Shown here in pieces: positions 8,153 to 14,815 of a DNA stretch of 64,000 nt. The translations under genes were made by a program, and so were the position numbers. Location: NCBI RefSeq assembly GCF_030719215.1, contig NZ_CP120983.1:7316001-7380000 (forward strand), in the 5' to 3' direction. Position 1 is the first letter of the stretch. Each line of letters starts with the position of its first letter. Source of the stretch: Streptomyces sp. Alt3 (GTDB lineage: Bacteria; Actinomycetota; Actinomycetes; Streptomycetales; Streptomycetaceae). The notes beneath the pieces were generated by a model. It worked only from the letters and a program-made list of their open reading frames with translations, had not been told where the DNA came from and searched no databases.

Positions 8153-9042
8153 CGTGCCCCCCTCGGGCAGTCTGAAGGTTCCGCCTGATCGCCGCGGCTC
8201 AGAGCGGCGATGAGGTCCAGCGAATGCTCCGGCGACAGCGCGTGCTCCTGCATCGTGCGGAAGGCCGAGCTGTACGCCTCAAGGTCTTCTCTCCGCTCCA
8301 GGTAGAGACTGCTCGTCAAGTGATCGAGAACGATCACATCCAGATCGAAAGTGGTCGAAAAAGAGAAGATAACGAACGGCCCGGTGAGGCCGATATAGCT
8401 CCCCGCGGAAAATGGCAGTAACTGGAGCATCACGTGCGGGAATTGAGCCACTTCCGTCAGATGGCGCAGCTGTCCCTCCATCACCCCGGGCCCGCCGACG
8501 CTCCGCCGCAGTACCGCTTCGTCGATCACGACGCTCAGCCGCAGCGGCCGGGGCGAGTGGAGGACGTTCTGCCGGGCGAGCCTGACCTCGACCAGCGAAT
8601 CGAGCTGGGCGGGCGGCAGCCCGTCCAGTGAGGACCGGGTCACTGCCCGCGCGTAGTCGGCGGTCTGCAGCAGTCCCGGGACCACCGAGGTCTCCAGCGT
8701 GCGCGCGGCGAAGGCCTGCGACTCCAGGCTGATGAAGTCGCGGTACTGGGGCGGGATGAGCCCACGGTAGGCGTGCCACCACCCGTTCCCGCCGCCCCCC
8801 GCGGAGCCGGCGAGCGTCCGGAGCAGGGAACGCAACTGCCGGTCGTCCACGCCGTACGCTTCCATCAGCCGGGTCACGTCACCCGGTGTCACCCCGCTCG
8901 CCCCCGTCTCGATCCGGCTCACCTTCGACTGGTGCCAGCCGAGCAGTGCGGCGGCGTCCCGGCTCGTGAGTCCCGATGTGTGGCGAAGAGCGCGCAGTTC
9001 CTCCCCGAGCTTGCGACGGCGTACAGCAGGGCCGTTCCGCAT
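8089..9042 (-). CDS. XRE-family regulator with DUF5753 (WhiJ-like)
   Basis: 317 residues. The N-terminal helix-turn-helix is at about 10-65 (LGEELRALRHTSGLTSRDAAALLGW, then QSKVSRIETG), followed by the DUF5753 effector-like domain (~95-275: FISLESQA, VPGLLQTADYARAV, RLARQNVL, VIDEAVLRR, VMLQLLPFSAGSY). The C-terminal ~35 residues are low complexity, Pro/Gly/Ala-rich, and overlap the DUF397 start. The arrangement XRE + DUF397 + divergent RsbW-like ATPase matches the WhiJ/AbaA family of paralogous Streptomyces clusters, which act in sporulation timing and antibiotic production. Confidence 0.9.
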   Translation of the reverse strand: MRNGPAVRRRKLGEELRALRHTSGLTSRDAAALLGWHQSKVSRIETGASGVTPGDVTRLMEAYGVDDRQLRSLLRTLAGSAGGGGNGWWHAYRGLIPPQYRDFISLESQAFAARTLETSVVPGLLQTADYARAVTRSSLDGLPPAQLDSLVEVRLARQNVLHSPRPLRLSVVIDEAVLRRSVGGPGVMEGQLRHLTEVAQFPHVMLQLLPFSAGSYIGLTGPFVIFSFSTTFDLDVIVLDHLTSSLYLERREDLEAYSSAFRTMQEHALSPEHSLDLIAALSRGDQAEPSDCPRGARCPTVPYSPHRGGGAAAAAPG

Positions 9043-9151
9043 GACGGCCTCCTCCCGTTGTCACGGAGGGCCGTACCCAAGCGGGGGCCGGCCCGGAAAG
9101 GGGCAAGTGTCGCGTCCGCACACGGCCCGGGCGGCGGAGTTCACCGTATTG

Positions 9152-9185
9152 GGCGATAGATATATGCATATCTTGGTGGATCGCC
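9152..9185. promoter_or_regulatory. AT-rich palindrome between WhiJ-like regulator and ATPase
   Basis: A short AT-rich island in very GC-rich DNA, centred on the perfect palindrome ATATGCATAT (9162-9171). It is bracketed by GGCGAT (9152-9157) and ATCGCC (9180-9185), which are complementary. It sits between the two divergent genes of the WhiJ-type cluster and is a good candidate for the regulator's binding site or a promoter element. Function inferred. Confidence 0.45.
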
Positions 9186-9275
9186 GTCATGGAGGGCGGC
9201 AACGGTGGCAGTCTGGCGCGAGGCACAATCCAGGCCGGCCGTGGGCCGGTCGGGTGGGAAAGGGACGGCGTCGCC

Positions 9276-9707
9276 ATGGCAGACCATCAGGAAGCAACCG
9301 TCACTCTGCCGAGCGATCCGGTCTCGGTCTCCGCGGCGCGGAGATATGTGGCCCAAGTGGTCACGGACTGGGGCCTGGCCGAGGACGGCGACACCGCCGA
9401 CACCATCCGGCTGATCGTCTCGGAACTCGCCACCAACGCCGTCCAGCACACCTTCGGGCAGTCGCCCACCTTCACCGTCGATCTCCGGCTCGACCGGGAC
9501 GTCGAGTTCTACCTGGGTGTGACGGACAGCCACCCTCGCCGGCCCCAACGGCTGCCCGCCGCGGTGCGGCAGGACAACGGGCGCGGCATGGCGATCATCC
9601 GGGCCCTGGCGAAGGAGCACGGCGGCAGGCTCGGCGTCAGCCCCACCCCGGACGGGGGGAAGACCGTGTCGATCGCCCTTCCCTGGCCGGTTCCCGCGCA
9701 GGCGTGA
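9276..9707 (+). CDS. ATP-binding protein, RsbW/SpoIIAB-like HATPase domain
   Basis: 143 residues from the ATG at 9276 (MADHQEATVTLP), with GGGAAAGGGAC upstream as ribosome-binding site. It is a small GHKL ATPase: N-box ELATNAVQHT (~50-59), a G1-like box degraded to TDSHPRRP, and the G2-type stretch DNGRGMAIIRALAKEHGG (~108-125). Such stand-alone domains are anti-sigma-factor kinases or serine-protein kinases by family; many Streptomyces copies accompany WhiJ-like regulators. It diverges from the XRE gene. The partner sigma or anti-sigma factor is not encoded nearby. Confidence 0.87.
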   Translation: MADHQEATVTLPSDPVSVSAARRYVAQVVTDWGLAEDGDTADTIRLIVSELATNAVQHTFGQSPTFTVDLRLDRDVEFYLGVTDSHPRRPQRLPAAVRQDNGRGMAIIRALAKEHGGRLGVSPTPDGGKTVSIALPWPVPAQA

Positions 9708-9990
9708 CGCTGTCGCACGCGTGACCGGGAGAGGTCTCACCCGGCGGAGGCCGGGCGTCGGACGGCGGGCGGTGACGGAGACATCGCCGACGACCACCTC
9801 CGGCACCACCGACAGGCCGAGGACCACGCCGACCGGCGCGGACATCCGGACGCGGCCCGGCTGCGGCCGTCGGCTGCGCCGGCCGCGTACCGCCCGTGCG
9901 ATCAAGGGCGGCAGCGGCACGGCACTCACCGCGTCGGGGCTCGTGCTGGTGACCGGTCCCCTGCTGCGCCGAACCTGCTGGGGAGGAGTG
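9708..9990. other. Gene-free stretch
   Basis: 283 bp between the convergent ATPase gene and the NlpC/P60 gene. Open frames here have no recognisable domain and no ribosome-binding site. I see no clear terminator or repeat. Confidence 0.4.
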
Positions 9991-10461
9991 TCAGCGGACC
10001 CTCCCGTACCAGACGTTCCCGGACCAGATCTTTTCCAGCCGGACCACGGCCCCGGCCTTGGGCGAGTGCCAGATCTTCCCGCTGCCGGCGTAGATCCCGA
10101 CGTGGTACACGCTGCGGCCCGCGTGGAAGAAGACCAGGTCGCCGCGTTTCCGCTGCGACCTGGAGATATGGCGGGTCTTGTTGTACTGCTGCTGCGCCGT
10201 GCGGGGGAGTTTTTTTCCGGCCTTCTTGAACGAATAGAGCGTGAGCCCTGAGCAGTCGAACCGGGAGGGGCCCGTGGCTCCCCATCTGTAAGGGGCACCC
10301 TTCTTCGAGGCGGCGATCTTGAGTGCCTTCGTCGAGTGGGTGGCGGCCTCGGCTTCGTCCACGAAGCCCGGGGCCAGCACGGTGGTGCCTACGGCGAAGG
10401 TCAGAACCGAGGCCGTACCGACCCGGGCGAACAGAGACGGGACATGAACCTGCGCAGTCAT
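9991..10461 (-). CDS. Secreted NlpC/P60 peptidoglycan hydrolase
   Basis: 156 residues from the ATG at 10461. A signal peptide (hydrophobic ~13-31, cleavage likely after DEAEAA near 40) precedes a compact NlpC/P60 domain. The catalytic Cys70 is in RFDCSGLTLYSF, His120 in SVYHVGIYAG, and the third residue is His132 in WHSPKAG. The substrate by family is the gamma-D-Glu-diamino acid or cross-bridge bond in peptidoglycan. There are no binding modules, so it is a minimal hydrolase. A ydaO-type riboswitch sits in its leader, the same control used for other Streptomyces cell-wall hydrolases such as rpfA. Confidence 0.92.
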   Translation of the reverse strand: MTAQVHVPSLFARVGTASVLTFAVGTTVLAPGFVDEAEAATHSTKALKIAASKKGAPYRWGATGPSRFDCSGLTLYSFKKAGKKLPRTAQQQYNKTRHISRSQRKRGDLVFFHAGRSVYHVGIYAGSGKIWHSPKAGAVVRLEKIWSGNVWYGRVR

Positions 10462-10469
10462 GCGCAACC

Positions 10470-10655
10470 CTTCGTCAGCCGCCTGTGAAGGATGACCTGT
10501 CGGGTTCGGGCTGGCGAAGTTGCCCGGCCGCGTGCAGCGGCTTCACCCCGAGGGCCGTCCGGATCTCCGGCCGGCCCGTTGTGCTCGGGTCCTCCACTCC
10601 TGCCGATCCACTCCTGTCGACCAGGCATCCGGACGGCGGCAGGACTCGGCGTCCG
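10470..10655 (-). ncRNA. ydaO/yuaA-type (c-di-AMP) riboswitch leader
   Basis: Reading the minus strand toward the NlpC/P60 gene, the conserved blocks of the actinobacterial ydaO class occur in order: GCCGAGTCCTGCCG (near 10650), GGCAGGAGTGGAGGACCCG (~10607-10589), CGGGGTGAAGCCG (~10551-10539), CCCGAACCCGACAG (~10509-10496), and GGCGGCTGACGAAGG just before the ribosome-binding site. The GGACCC and GAACCCGACAG elements belong to the c-di-AMP pocket and pseudoknot. In Streptomyces this class turns off cell-wall hydrolase expression at high c-di-AMP. Identified from remembered consensus; a covariance search would settle it. Confidence 0.82.
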
Positions 10656-11002
10656 CCCGGACCGCCCCGCCGCGGCGGCGGGGGCTTGTCGTCCCAGGGA
10701 TCTTTACCTACGCGCCGCCGGATTTCCTGTCTGAAGTGGCGGTATGTGAGAGTCGTCACGACTGATCCGATCGAGTGGACGCCGCGTGCGCGGAGCCGCG
10801 GCGGCCGGACCTGACCAGCCGTGTACCAGCGGTGGAACGACGTATTACGTTCAGTGTCCGCGTCGGATGCGCAAGTTGGGCTGTCCCTCGGGCGGGGGAC
10901 CTTCTACGCCGATCGAGCGAGGGAAACTCATCGGCCTGCCGGGCGTGTCGTACACGTGTGCCGAAAGGGCCGGTGTGATCGGCGAGTCGGTGGTGAACAC
11001 GG
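10656..11002. other. Gene-free stretch upstream of riboswitch
   Basis: About 350 bp with no convincing gene on either strand. It must contain the promoter for the riboswitch/NlpC transcript on the minus strand. Several short open frames exist but lack start signals and any family resemblance. Confidence 0.4.
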
Positions 11003-11311
11003 TCAACTCGACGGCTCCTGAGGCAGGGCCACCCGGCCCGCCCGGCGCTCTCCGTCCAGCAGTCGCAACGCCCTGGCCAGGGTGTCCGCATGGATCTGCG
11101 ACTCACCCCGCTCATGCATCAGCACGAGTGCGTCCCGTAAGGCCACCGCCCGCGACGCGAGGGCCTGGGCCGCCCGCAGCGCTCCGTAGGTGTCGCTGCC
11201 CCGGGCGGGATTGATGCGCCCGACCTGGTCGAGCACCTCCAGATAGCAGTCGATGAACTCGGCCTCGGCGCGGGTCAGTGCGGGAAGCTGCGGGAACTGG
11301 GGTGGGAGCAT
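11003..11311 (-). CDS. Small helical protein coupled to ClpP-like gene
   Basis: 102 residues, start ATG at 11311 with AGGTGA upstream, 7 bp after the stop of the ClpP-like gene; the two are almost certainly co-translated. It looks all-helical (LTRAEAEFIDCYLEVLDQVG; YGALRAAQALASRAVALRDAL; SQIHADTLARALRLLDGE) with no signal peptide, membrane segment or known motif. I do not recognise a family. Its context makes a partner or adaptor of the ClpP-like protein the obvious guess, but nothing in the sequence proves this. Confidence 0.7.
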   Translation of the reverse strand: MLPPQFPQLPALTRAEAEFIDCYLEVLDQVGRINPARGSDTYGALRAAQALASRAVALRDALVLMHERGESQIHADTLARALRLLDGERRAGRVALPQEPSS

Positions 11312-11318
11312 CGGGCGT

Positions 11319-11954
11319 TCACCTCGACGAGTGCGGCGGCTGGGGCGGCGTGCGGTTCTCCACGACGTGGTCCACCAGTCCGTACGCCAGGGCGGCCTCG
11401 GCGTCGAGGATGGTGTCCCGTTCGATGTCGGCGGCGATCCGGCCCGTGGAACGACCCGTGTGGCGGGCCAGCATGGCCGTGAGCAGCTCGCGCTCGCGCG
11501 TCAACTCGCGGGCTCGGATGTCGAGATCGGACAGCTGGCCCTGCACCGGCTCGTCCAGAACGGGTTGCTGGATGAGTACCCGGGCGCCAGGCAGGGCATG
11601 TCGGCGTCCCGGTGAGCCGGCGGCGAGGAGCACGGCGGCGGCCGCCCCCGCCTGCCCGAGACAGAAGGTCTCCACCTCGCAGGCGAGGAACTGAATGGTG
11701 TCGTAGATCGCCGTCATCGCGTGGAACGAGCCCCCGGGCGAGTTGATGTACAGGGAAAGCGGCCGGTCCGGGTCCGCGTGCTCCAGATACATGAACTGGG
11801 CGACGAGGTCGGTCGCCGCGGTGTCGTCGACAGGCGTACCGAGGAAGACGATCCGCTCGGACAGCAGCTTCGCGTACGGATCCGTGTTCCGGGTTCCGTG
11901 GGCGGTGCGCTCGGTGAACTCGGGCAGAACGTAGCGGGCGGCGGGACGGAACAT
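11319..11954 (-). CDS. ClpP-family protein lacking catalytic Ser and His
   Basis: 211 residues, clearly ClpP: LLSERIVFLGTPVDD, LYINSPGGSFHAMTAIYDTIQ, CLGQ, ARVLIQQP, DAEAALAYGLVD. It most resembles the Streptomyces ClpP3/ClpP4 group. The nucleophile block usually read as GQAAS is GQAGA here (Ala104 replaces Ser), and the His block usually read as IHQP is IQQP (Gln129 replaces His). Only the third residue, Asp180, remains. It therefore should not be a peptidase; it may be a structural subunit in mixed tetradecamers, comparable to cyanobacterial and plastid ClpR. ATG at 11954 with AGGAGAGG. Divergent from an orphan Phd-type antitoxin. Confidence 0.9.
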   Translation of the reverse strand: MFRPAARYVLPEFTERTAHGTRNTDPYAKLLSERIVFLGTPVDDTAATDLVAQFMYLEHADPDRPLSLYINSPGGSFHAMTAIYDTIQFLACEVETFCLGQAGAAAAVLLAAGSPGRRHALPGARVLIQQPVLDEPVQGQLSDLDIRARELTRERELLTAMLARHTGRSTGRIAADIERDTILDAEAALAYGLVDHVVENRTPPQPPHSSR

Positions 11955-11993
11955 GGCGGTGCCTCTCCTGGACCTCGGACTGCATGAATTCGA

Positions 11994-12021
11994 AGTACGT
12001 AAAAAATGTACAGGACGTACA
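11994..12021. promoter_or_regulatory. YefM/Phd-type TGTACA operator between clpP-like and antitoxin genes
   Basis: The 85-bp gap holds TGTACA at 12007-12012, nested inside a longer inverted repeat with arms TACGT (11996-12000) and ACGTA (12015-12019); a CGTACA half-site follows at 12016-12021. TGTACA is the core hexamer described for the E. coli YefM-YoeB operator. The site overlaps promoters for both divergent genes, so the antitoxin may control the ClpP-like operon as well as itself. Sequence seen; regulation inferred. Confidence 0.6.
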
Positions 12022-12039
12022 GGAGGTTAGAATGGGGCC

Positions 12040-12339
12040 ATGGCCTACGAGATTCCGGTGACGCAAGCCCGGGCGGAGCTCGCCGAACTGATCAACCGCG
12101 TCGTGTACGGCGGTGAGCGTGTGGTGGTGACGCGGCACGGGAAGCCTTTGGTCGCCCTGGTATCCGCCGCTGACCTGCAGCGACTCGAGAACGAAGAGGT
12201 CGAGGCGCAGGAGGCCGTGGCGGAGGAACAGGTGATCAGCTCGGTGTCCTCGCTGCGCTCGCTCCCGTCCGCCACGGGCGAACGGCACCGCTTCGGTATC
12301 GCCGCCGAGCACCGGGGCCACGAGGAGCGGGAACGCTGA
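12040..12339 (+). CDS. Phd/YefM-family antitoxin without adjacent toxin
   Basis: 99 residues from the ATG at 12040, preceded by AGGAGG. The Phd/YefM DNA-binding domain fills the first ~60 residues: IPVTQARAELAELINRVVYGGERVVVTRHGKPLVALVSAADLQ is the family pattern. The remainder (EEVEAQEAVAEEQV, then a basic tail) is acidic then charged, like the disordered toxin-binding arm. No RelE, YoeB, Doc or PIN gene follows; instead there is a repeat array. The divergent neighbour is a ClpP paralogue, which is notable because Phd-type antitoxins are classic Clp substrates. Confidence 0.88.
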   Translation: MAYEIPVTQARAELAELINRVVYGGERVVVTRHGKPLVALVSAADLQRLENEEVEAQEAVAEEQVISSVSSLRSLPSATGERHRFGIAAEHRGHEERER

Positions 12340-12396
12340 CGCTCCGCACCGCCTGTCGCGGACGCTCCGAGGGGCGCGGGGGGCGTCGCCGCCCGC

Positions 12397-12567
12397 GGAG
12401 ACGCCCGTGGAAGCGCCCGTGGGGACGCCCGTGGAAGCGCCCGTGGGGACGCCCGTGGAAGCGCCCGTGGGGACGCCCGTGGAAGCGCCCGTGGGGACGC
12501 CCGTGGAAGCGCCCGTGGGGACGCCCGTGGAAGCGCCCGTGGGGACGCCCGTGGAAGCGCCCGTGGG
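12397..12567. repeat. 24-bp tandem repeat array (6 full units plus partial ends)
   Basis: Six contiguous, identical 24-bp units lie at 12410-12553, each made of two related 12-mers (GAAGCGCCCGTG and GGGACGCCCGTG), with a half unit before (12397-12409) and a partial unit after (12554-12567). Because 24 is a multiple of three, several frames stay open, giving spurious ORFs such as repeated EAPVGTPV. It lies after the antitoxin gene. It has no spacers, so it is not a CRISPR. Confidence 0.9.
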
Positions 12568-12577
12568 AGAGCGCCAA

Positions 12578-12616
12578 GAGCCGTGCCCCCACCTGATCCC
12601 GGTGGGGGCACGGCTC
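12578..12616 (-). terminator. Hairpin after YhgE/Pip-like gene
   Basis: A 16-bp perfect stem (GAGCCGTGCCCCCACC at 12578-12593 with its complement at 12601-12616) and a 7-nt loop, 17 bp beyond the stop of the leftward membrane-protein gene. It also separates that gene from the 24-bp repeat array. Confidence 0.75.
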
Positions 12617-12633
12617 GTCCGGTCGGTGGGCCG

Positions 12634-13629
12634 TCAGCCCGTGAGGGCCGGTTCGCGAGCGTGATCGGGGGCCGCCGCCGCATCTTCCGCCCCCGCCTTC
12701 CCGCGTCCGCCCATCAGCACGGCGATCAGGCCCACCACGGCCCACGCCGCCAGGATCAGCGCGGCTCCACTCGCCGCGGCCCCGTCGAAGAACGCCGCTG
12801 ACCTCAGCAGTGAGCCGCCGGCGCCGGGCGGGAGCCACTGGCCGACCGCTCCGACCGGTTCGGGGAGGAGTTCGGGCGCGCTCGTGACACCGGAGAAGGA
12901 ATTGCCGAGCAGTACCATCAGCAGCGCGCCCAGGCCGATTCCCTTCGTGCCGAGCAGTGCCGCGAGCCCGGCGACGGCCGACGCGATGGCCAGCACGGTG
13001 AGCCCGATGACACCCGCTTCCGTCCACCGGTCGCCCGTGACCACACCCAGCCAGCTGTGGGCGATCGCCGTGGCCGCCATGCCCACCAGTCCGGCCGCGC
13101 CGACAAGGGTGAGGGCCGCCCGGGAGCCTCGCAGCCCCAAGAGGGTCACCATCGCCCCCGCGGCGACGCCGGCGAGAGCCAGGGGCAGGATGCTCGCGCC
13201 CAGGGCGGCGCCGCGTGGATCCGCCTTCGGTGCGGCGACGACGTCGGTGACCGGTACGGCCGCTCCGGCGGGCGCGGCCCCCTTCACGGCCTCGGTCAGC
13301 AACTGGGCGACGACAGGGCTCGCCGCCGACGCCGTGAGCAGCTGCGGCCCCTTGCCGGTGGCGACGACGGCGCCGTATACGACCCGGTCCTCGATCGCCG
13401 CGCGGGCCGCTTCGGCGTCGGCGTACCGATGGATCTCGAAGGCGCCCTCGCGTTGCTCGAACGCCTTCTGCAGCTGATCGGCCGCCGGGGCGGAACCCGC
13501 GACGCCCACGGGCAGGTCGCGCGGGGCGATCCGGGCCGCGGGCCACGAGAAGGCCCAGAGGCTGAGTGTCACGATCAACGGGACCAGCAGGATGACGGCG
13601 ACCGCGCGGCGGTTCGGCGCAGCAGGCAT
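12634..13629 (-). CDS. ABC-2/YhgE-Pip-like membrane protein
   Basis: 331 residues. An N-terminal membrane helix (~8-28) is followed by an extracellular segment (~35-135: PVGVAGSAPAADQLQKAF, then VYGAVVATGKGPQLLTA) and five to six membrane helices (~142-310). The topology matches ABC-2 permease or YhgE/Pip-type proteins (DUF3533-like), often implicated in export. No ATPase is encoded beside it. It diverges from a TetR gene across a 109-bp gap with two copies of a likely operator, so it is the probable target of that repressor and may export the repressor's ligand. Confidence 0.8.
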   Translation of the reverse strand: MPAAPNRRAVAVILLVPLIVTLSLWAFSWPAARIAPRDLPVGVAGSAPAADQLQKAFEQREGAFEIHRYADAEAARAAIEDRVVYGAVVATGKGPQLLTASAASPVVAQLLTEAVKGAAPAGAAVPVTDVVAAPKADPRGAALGASILPLALAGVAAGAMVTLLGLRGSRAALTLVGAAGLVGMAATAIAHSWLGVVTGDRWTEAGVIGLTVLAIASAVAGLAALLGTKGIGLGALLMVLLGNSFSGVTSAPELLPEPVGAVGQWLPPGAGGSLLRSAAFFDGAAASGAALILAAWAVVGLIAVLMGGRGKAGAEDAAAAPDHAREPALTG

Positions 13630-13651
13630 GACGACTGCCTCAATTCAAAGA

Positions 13652-13728
13652 GAAGGATCGTTCGTTTTACGGGATGCGGACACTGTCTCCCCGCCCCGTG
13701 CGCTTGTCAAGAAGGAACGTTCGTTTTA
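13652..13728. promoter_or_regulatory. Two directly repeated TetR boxes
   Basis: GAAGGATCGTTCGTTTTA (13652-13669) and GAAGGAACGTTCGTTTTA (13711-13728) differ at one base. The second contains the palindrome GAACGTTC. One copy lies close to each divergent start, as expected for a TetR repressor controlling itself and its neighbour. Binding is inferred from position and symmetry. Confidence 0.65.
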
Positions 13729-13738
13729 GATTGTCGCC

Positions 13739-14359
13739 ATGGCACGTGTATCCCAGGAGCACCTCGACGCCCGCCGCCGGCAGATCCTCTCCGGCGCCGC
13801 CCACTGCTTCGCGCGCAACGGCTTCCACAGCGCGTCGATGCAGGACGTGCTGAAGGAGGTCGGTCTGTCGGCGGGGGCCGTCTACCGGTACTTCGCCGGC
13901 AAGGAGGACCTGATCGCGGCCATCGCCGACGAGGCGTTCGGCGGCATCCGCCGGGCGTTCGAGGAGGCCGCCGAATCGACTCCGCCGCCGACGCCCGACG
14001 TATTGCTCGGCAGGGTGCTGCGGGGCGTCTTCGAGGGGCAGATGTACGGGCTGGAGCGCCGCGCGTGCGCCGCGCTCGTCGTCCAGGTGTGGGCCGAGAC
14101 CCTGCGGAACGACCGGCTCTCCGAGACCCTCGGTGAGGGCTACGCGGGCATGCGCGTGGCCTGGGCGAAGCTGGTGGAGGCCTACCGCGCGGCCGGGTTG
14201 ATGCCCTCCGGTGTGCCGGCCGACGACGTCGCCCGGACCCTGATCGCGACCGCCCAGGGGTTCATCGCGCAGGAGGCTCTGTTCGGCGGGGTCGAGCCCG
14301 AGGTCCTGGAGAACGGCCTGCGCGCGCTGATGTCCATGGATCTGCAAAAGATCAGTTAA
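13739..14359 (+). CDS. TetR-family transcriptional repressor
   Basis: 206 residues. The N-terminal TetR helix-turn-helix occupies ~10-55: RRQILSGAAHCFARNGFHSASMQDVLKEVGLSAGAVYRYFAGKEDLI follows the family consensus throughout. The C-terminal ligand-binding domain is typical of the TetR_C group (LGRVLRGVFEGQ, WAETLRNDRLSETL, TAQGFIAQEALFGG). It diverges from the membrane protein that ends at 12634 with two shared operator copies in between. The ligand is unknown. Confidence 0.92.
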   Translation: MARVSQEHLDARRRQILSGAAHCFARNGFHSASMQDVLKEVGLSAGAVYRYFAGKEDLIAAIADEAFGGIRRAFEEAAESTPPPTPDVLLGRVLRGVFEGQMYGLERRACAALVVQVWAETLRNDRLSETLGEGYAGMRVAWAKLVEAYRAAGLMPSGVPADDVARTLIATAQGFIAQEALFGGVEPEVLENGLRALMSMDLQKIS

Positions 14360-14498
14360 CGCGCCGGAAAAACTTCCGCCCTAACGTGCAATACCTGGTC
14401 GCGGAATCCTCTTCATCGTTCAACAGAGTGTTGAAGGCGGGATAGGGTCCCGCTGCGCCCGGGGCAGGTACCGGGCGGTAGACGAAGAGGGTGGAAGC

Positions 14499-14801
14499 GT
14501 GCAACTGACTCCGCACGAACAGGAACGCCTGCTCATCCACGTGGCGGCCGATGTCGCAGAGAAGCGCAGGGCGCGCGGTCTGCGGCTGAACCACCCCGAG
14601 GCGATCGCGCTGATCACCTCGCACCTTCTGGAAGGCGCCCGCGACGGCCGGACCGTGGCCGAACTCATGGCCTCCGGCCGGAAGGTGCTCACCCGTGACG
14701 ACGTCATGGACGGCATCCCGGAAATGATCCACGACGTGCAGGTCGAGGCCACCTTCCCGGACGGCACCAAGCTGGTCACCGTCCACGAGCCGATCGTCTG
14801 A
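14499..14801 (+). CDS. ureA: Urease subunit gamma
   Basis: 100 residues from a GTG at 14499 (MQLTPHEQERLLIHVAA). Full-length gamma subunit with LNHPEAIALITSHLLEGARDG, the conserved KVLTRDDVMDGIPEMIHDVQVEATFPDGTKLVTVH core and the VHEPI end. It forms part of the (alpha-beta-gamma)3 nickel urease that hydrolyses urea to ammonia and carbamate in the cytoplasm. First gene of ureABCFGD, all rightward. Confidence 0.97.
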   Translation: MQLTPHEQERLLIHVAADVAEKRRARGLRLNHPEAIALITSHLLEGARDGRTVAELMASGRKVLTRDDVMDGIPEMIHDVQVEATFPDGTKLVTVHEPIV

Positions 14802-14815
14802 CGGGGGAGCAGCCG

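Noticed and set aside
10475..10759. 94-codon minus-strand frame upstream of the NlpC/P60 gene
   Set aside because: It lies across the ydaO-type riboswitch, whose conserved RNA blocks explain the sequence better.
12397..12567. Possible CRISPR array
   Set aside because: Units are contiguous with no unique spacers and no cas genes are nearby.
12407..12664. Frame encoding repeated EAPVGTPV units
   Set aside because: An artefact of the 24-bp repeat, whose length is divisible by three; several frames on both strands are open and none has a good ribosome-binding site or family match.
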